Part shown: positions 5,689 through 7,495 of the stretch, one piece after another
How the letters are laid out: each line of letters starts with the position of its first letter
How positions within the stretch are numbered: the stretch's first letter is position 1
Origin: JBFKOL01 sp041628815
GTDB lineage: Bacteria > Bacteroidota > Bacteroidia > Chitinophagales > Saprospiraceae
DNA length: 7,495 nucleotides
Direction: 5' to 3'
NCBI GenBank assembly: GCA_041628815.1
Contig: JBFKOL010000213.1
Span: 1 to 7,495, forward strand
Program-made: the position numbers and the translations under genes
The notes under the pieces: model-generated
Database searches by the model: none
What the model saw: only the letters and a program-made list of their open reading frames with translations
What the model was told of the DNA's origin: nothing

Positions 5689-7495
5689 TCAAATGCCGGT
5701 CCACGTATGTCTCCGAGAATTCCGGGATGGTTCGACATGGACGTCAATACCCGTAAGTTGCGACATACCAGAAACTTTTTCGATGTGCTCAAGACCATCC
5801 GCCGCAAGAATATTGACGTTTACTCCTTGGGTTTTCTTCGCGACCTTCATCATGGAGTCTTGATGTCCCCACCCATGCGGTACGGCAACAGTGCCGGGCA
5901 TAAGGTCATCAATAATCTTTACGGGTATCCGCAAGGTCCCAATTGCAGTACTGATATCGACGAGGTCTTTGTAATCCACCCCTAAGCGCTTGGCATCTTT
6001 GCTATGCATATAGACAAAATTTGTATACCGGTCGCCGCGGGTGAATTCTTCAATGTTATGTGTCCAACTGTTGTGTGTAGTTACCTGACGTTTCGTAATA
6101 AGCTTGAATCTACCTAGTTTTGACTTCTCTTCTTCAAAGAAACTGGGCAATAAGGCTGACTGTTCGATAAGCATCTGAGGACCTAAATCGATACGGCCAT
6201 CGCTGGTAAATATCCGTTTGTCAAGAAAGTCACCGTATTGATGTGGTTTTCTTAGTTTACCGGACTCATGACGCAGCAGGTTTTTGAAAGAAGGTTGTCG
6301 GCATAGGCGCAGGAGGGCGTTTAAAAGAAATTCCTGGGGAATACCTTTTTTGCGATTGAGATAATAGAGCAATGTCATGATCCATTGTGCCATACGCGTA
6401 CCGAAGAGGTTTATCCCACAAGCCCTGGCAAGCAGGAAATATATCGTAGCCTCGTCTTTTTGCCCTGCGTGGGGTTTGGTAACTGCTTTTGTGGCCTGCA
6501 GGTATGGCTTTGTCTGCATACCCAGCATCAGCGGAAAAATAAAAGGAAGGTCCGGTCTCTCCAATGGACTCGTACAAGGCAGCATGAAATGTCCAGTCAC
6601 CCCGGTCTCGTTGGGGTAAATATCAAGTGTAACCAAAAGTTCCAGTGATCGAAATGCTTTTTTTAGTCGTTCCGAATTGGCCATAGTGATAAGAGGATTT
6701 CCTCCTGTTACGAATAGCGCTCTAATTTTACCATTACCTTCTGTGAGTATTTCATCGGCGAGAAGCCCACCTGGGAAGGCGTCATTGGTAGAATGAAAAT
6801 TACCGATCCGTGACCGATCCTTTCTTAGCAGTATTCCTTTGCTGCTGGCAAAGCCTGGAAAATCAATAACTCCGCGGCCCACGATGGTTCCGCCTTTCCT
6901 GTCGAGATTGCCGGTCAAAAAATTAATGCTCTCCTGAATCCAGAAAGCGATAGAACCATGACTTCCCATGTTTACACCAGTCGAACTATACATCGCTGCT
7001 CCCTTAGCCATGAGGTAAGAATTCGCCATTTCAGATATCTTGCTGGCCGCAATACCCGTGACAGATGCTGTTTTTTCGGGTGGCCATTCGTCGGCCAGTC
7101 TGAGTACTGCATCTGCATTGCGTGCATATTGTGCAATCCGATCCCCGCGAACACCTCCCTGTCTGATTATTTCGTTCAGGAATGAAAGAAAAAAGAACGG
7201 ATCCGTATTTGGTCTTATGGGTACATGCTCTCCCGCGACTTTTGCTGTCTCAGTTTTTCTTGGGTCTACGACGTATATCTTACATCCTCTTCGTTCCATT
7301 TCCTTAAGGTGCAGGGAAGGATTAGGGACTTGGAGGAAACTCCACTTCGAAATCACAGGATTGGCCCCTGTGATGATCAGGCATTCCGTATTGAGAAGAT
7401 CCGGAAACGGTTGTGTGAATGGGTGTCCGTATATAAGTTGTGCTACAGCAAATTTATTGGCGCAGTCCTGGCTTGCCGAACTGAACATATTGTTG
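5689..7495 (-). CDS. Molybdopterin-dependent oxidoreductase (formate dehydrogenase-like; 5' partial)
   Basis: The frame runs through the right edge, so the start is outside; the ATG at 7488 is internal, since conserved sequence (SASQDCANKFAVA) immediately follows it. The 601 visible residues are the middle and C-terminal parts of a bis-MGD enzyme of the formate dehydrogenase/nitrate reductase superfamily. Landmarks are GANPVIS (about residues 43-49), VVDPRKTETA (75-84), the FVTGGNPL repeat in mid-protein, and a C-terminal molybdopterin-binding domain from about residue 465, with PHGWGH near 540 and LTGIDVHVEP close to the end. Family members are usually somewhat over 700 residues, so the missing N-terminus should hold the Cys motif for the [4Fe-4S] cluster. 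The last ~16 residues after VEP (SRNSRRHTW...) look like a non-conserved tail. The substrate cannot be told from this part, and no partner subunit is visible downstream. Confidence 0.9.
   Translation of the reverse strand, partial: NNMFSSASQDCANKFAVAQLIYGHPFTQPFPDLLNTECLIITGANPVISKWSFLQVPNPSLHLKEMERRGCKIYVVDPRKTETAKVAGEHVPIRPNTDPFFFLSFLNEIIRQGGVRGDRIAQYARNADAVLRLADEWPPEKTASVTGIAASKISEMANSYLMAKGAAMYSSTGVNMGSHGSIAFWIQESINFLTGNLDRKGGTIVGRGVIDFPGFASSKGILLRKDRSRIGNFHSTNDAFPGGLLADEILTEGNGKIRALFVTGGNPLITMANSERLKKAFRSLELLVTLDIYPNETGVTGHFMLPCTSPLERPDLPFIFPLMLGMQTKPYLQATKAVTKPHAGQKDEATIYFLLARACGINLFGTRMAQWIMTLLYYLNRKKGIPQEFLLNALLRLCRQPSFKNLLRHESGKLRKPHQYGDFLDKRIFTSDGRIDLGPQMLIEQSALLPSFFEEEKSKLGRFKLITKRQVTTHNSWTHNIEEFTRGDRYTNFVYMHSKDAKRLGVDYKDLVDISTAIGTLRIPVKIIDDLMPGTVAVPHGWGHQDSMMKVAKKTQGVNVNILAADGLEHIEKVSGMSQLTGIDVHVEPSRNSRRHTWTGI

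Noticed and set aside
5635..5985. Plus-strand open frame of 116 codons
   Set aside because: It lies antisense to the conserved C-terminal molybdopterin-binding domain of the oxidoreductase, where the minus-strand protein is unmistakable.

Overview
The window looks like an ordinary chromosomal segment of a free-living heterotroph, most likely a member of the Bacteroidota. The evidence is the PKD / cytochrome c / CBM6-like secreted oxidoreductase architecture, a class III cyclase fused to TolB-like and TPR domains, a tRNA gene without an encoded CCA end, weak Shine-Dalgarno signals, and one candidate TAnnTTTG-type promoter. The phylum call is inferred from gene content only; no rRNA or other marker gene is present.

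Left part, plus strand (2-2264). A gene cut by the left edge encodes the C-terminal part of a large exported protein: the end of a PKD domain, an Ig-like segment, a monohaem cytochrome c domain and a CBM6-like C-terminus. In Bacteroidota this arrangement normally follows a PQQ-dependent sugar dehydrogenase (sometimes with a ThuA domain), which would lie outside the window. Only 37 bases later starts a complete Tas-like aldo/keto reductase, so the two are probably co-transcribed. Together they suggest a locus that oxidises or reduces sugars or other carbonyl compounds.

Middle, minus strand (2307-4805). A convergent gene encodes a membrane-anchored class III nucleotide cyclase with a cytoplasmic catalytic domain, one membrane segment, a TolB/FlgO-like domain and a long TPR tail. 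The metal and transition-state residues are visible, but both positions that normally select the purine base carry unusual residues.

Right part, minus strand (4978-7495). A solitary tRNA-Leu(CAG) gene has a clear intrinsic terminator downstream and a candidate Bacteroidota-type promoter upstream. A stretch of about 590 bases without a convincing gene follows; it contains a GC-rich patch and a possible frameshifted small membrane protein. Beyond it lies the 3' end of a molybdopterin (MGD) oxidoreductase gene whose start is beyond the right edge.

I found no CRISPR array, insertion sequence, integrase, phage gene or defence system. The most interesting points are the cyclase active site and the unexplained 5290-5620 region.
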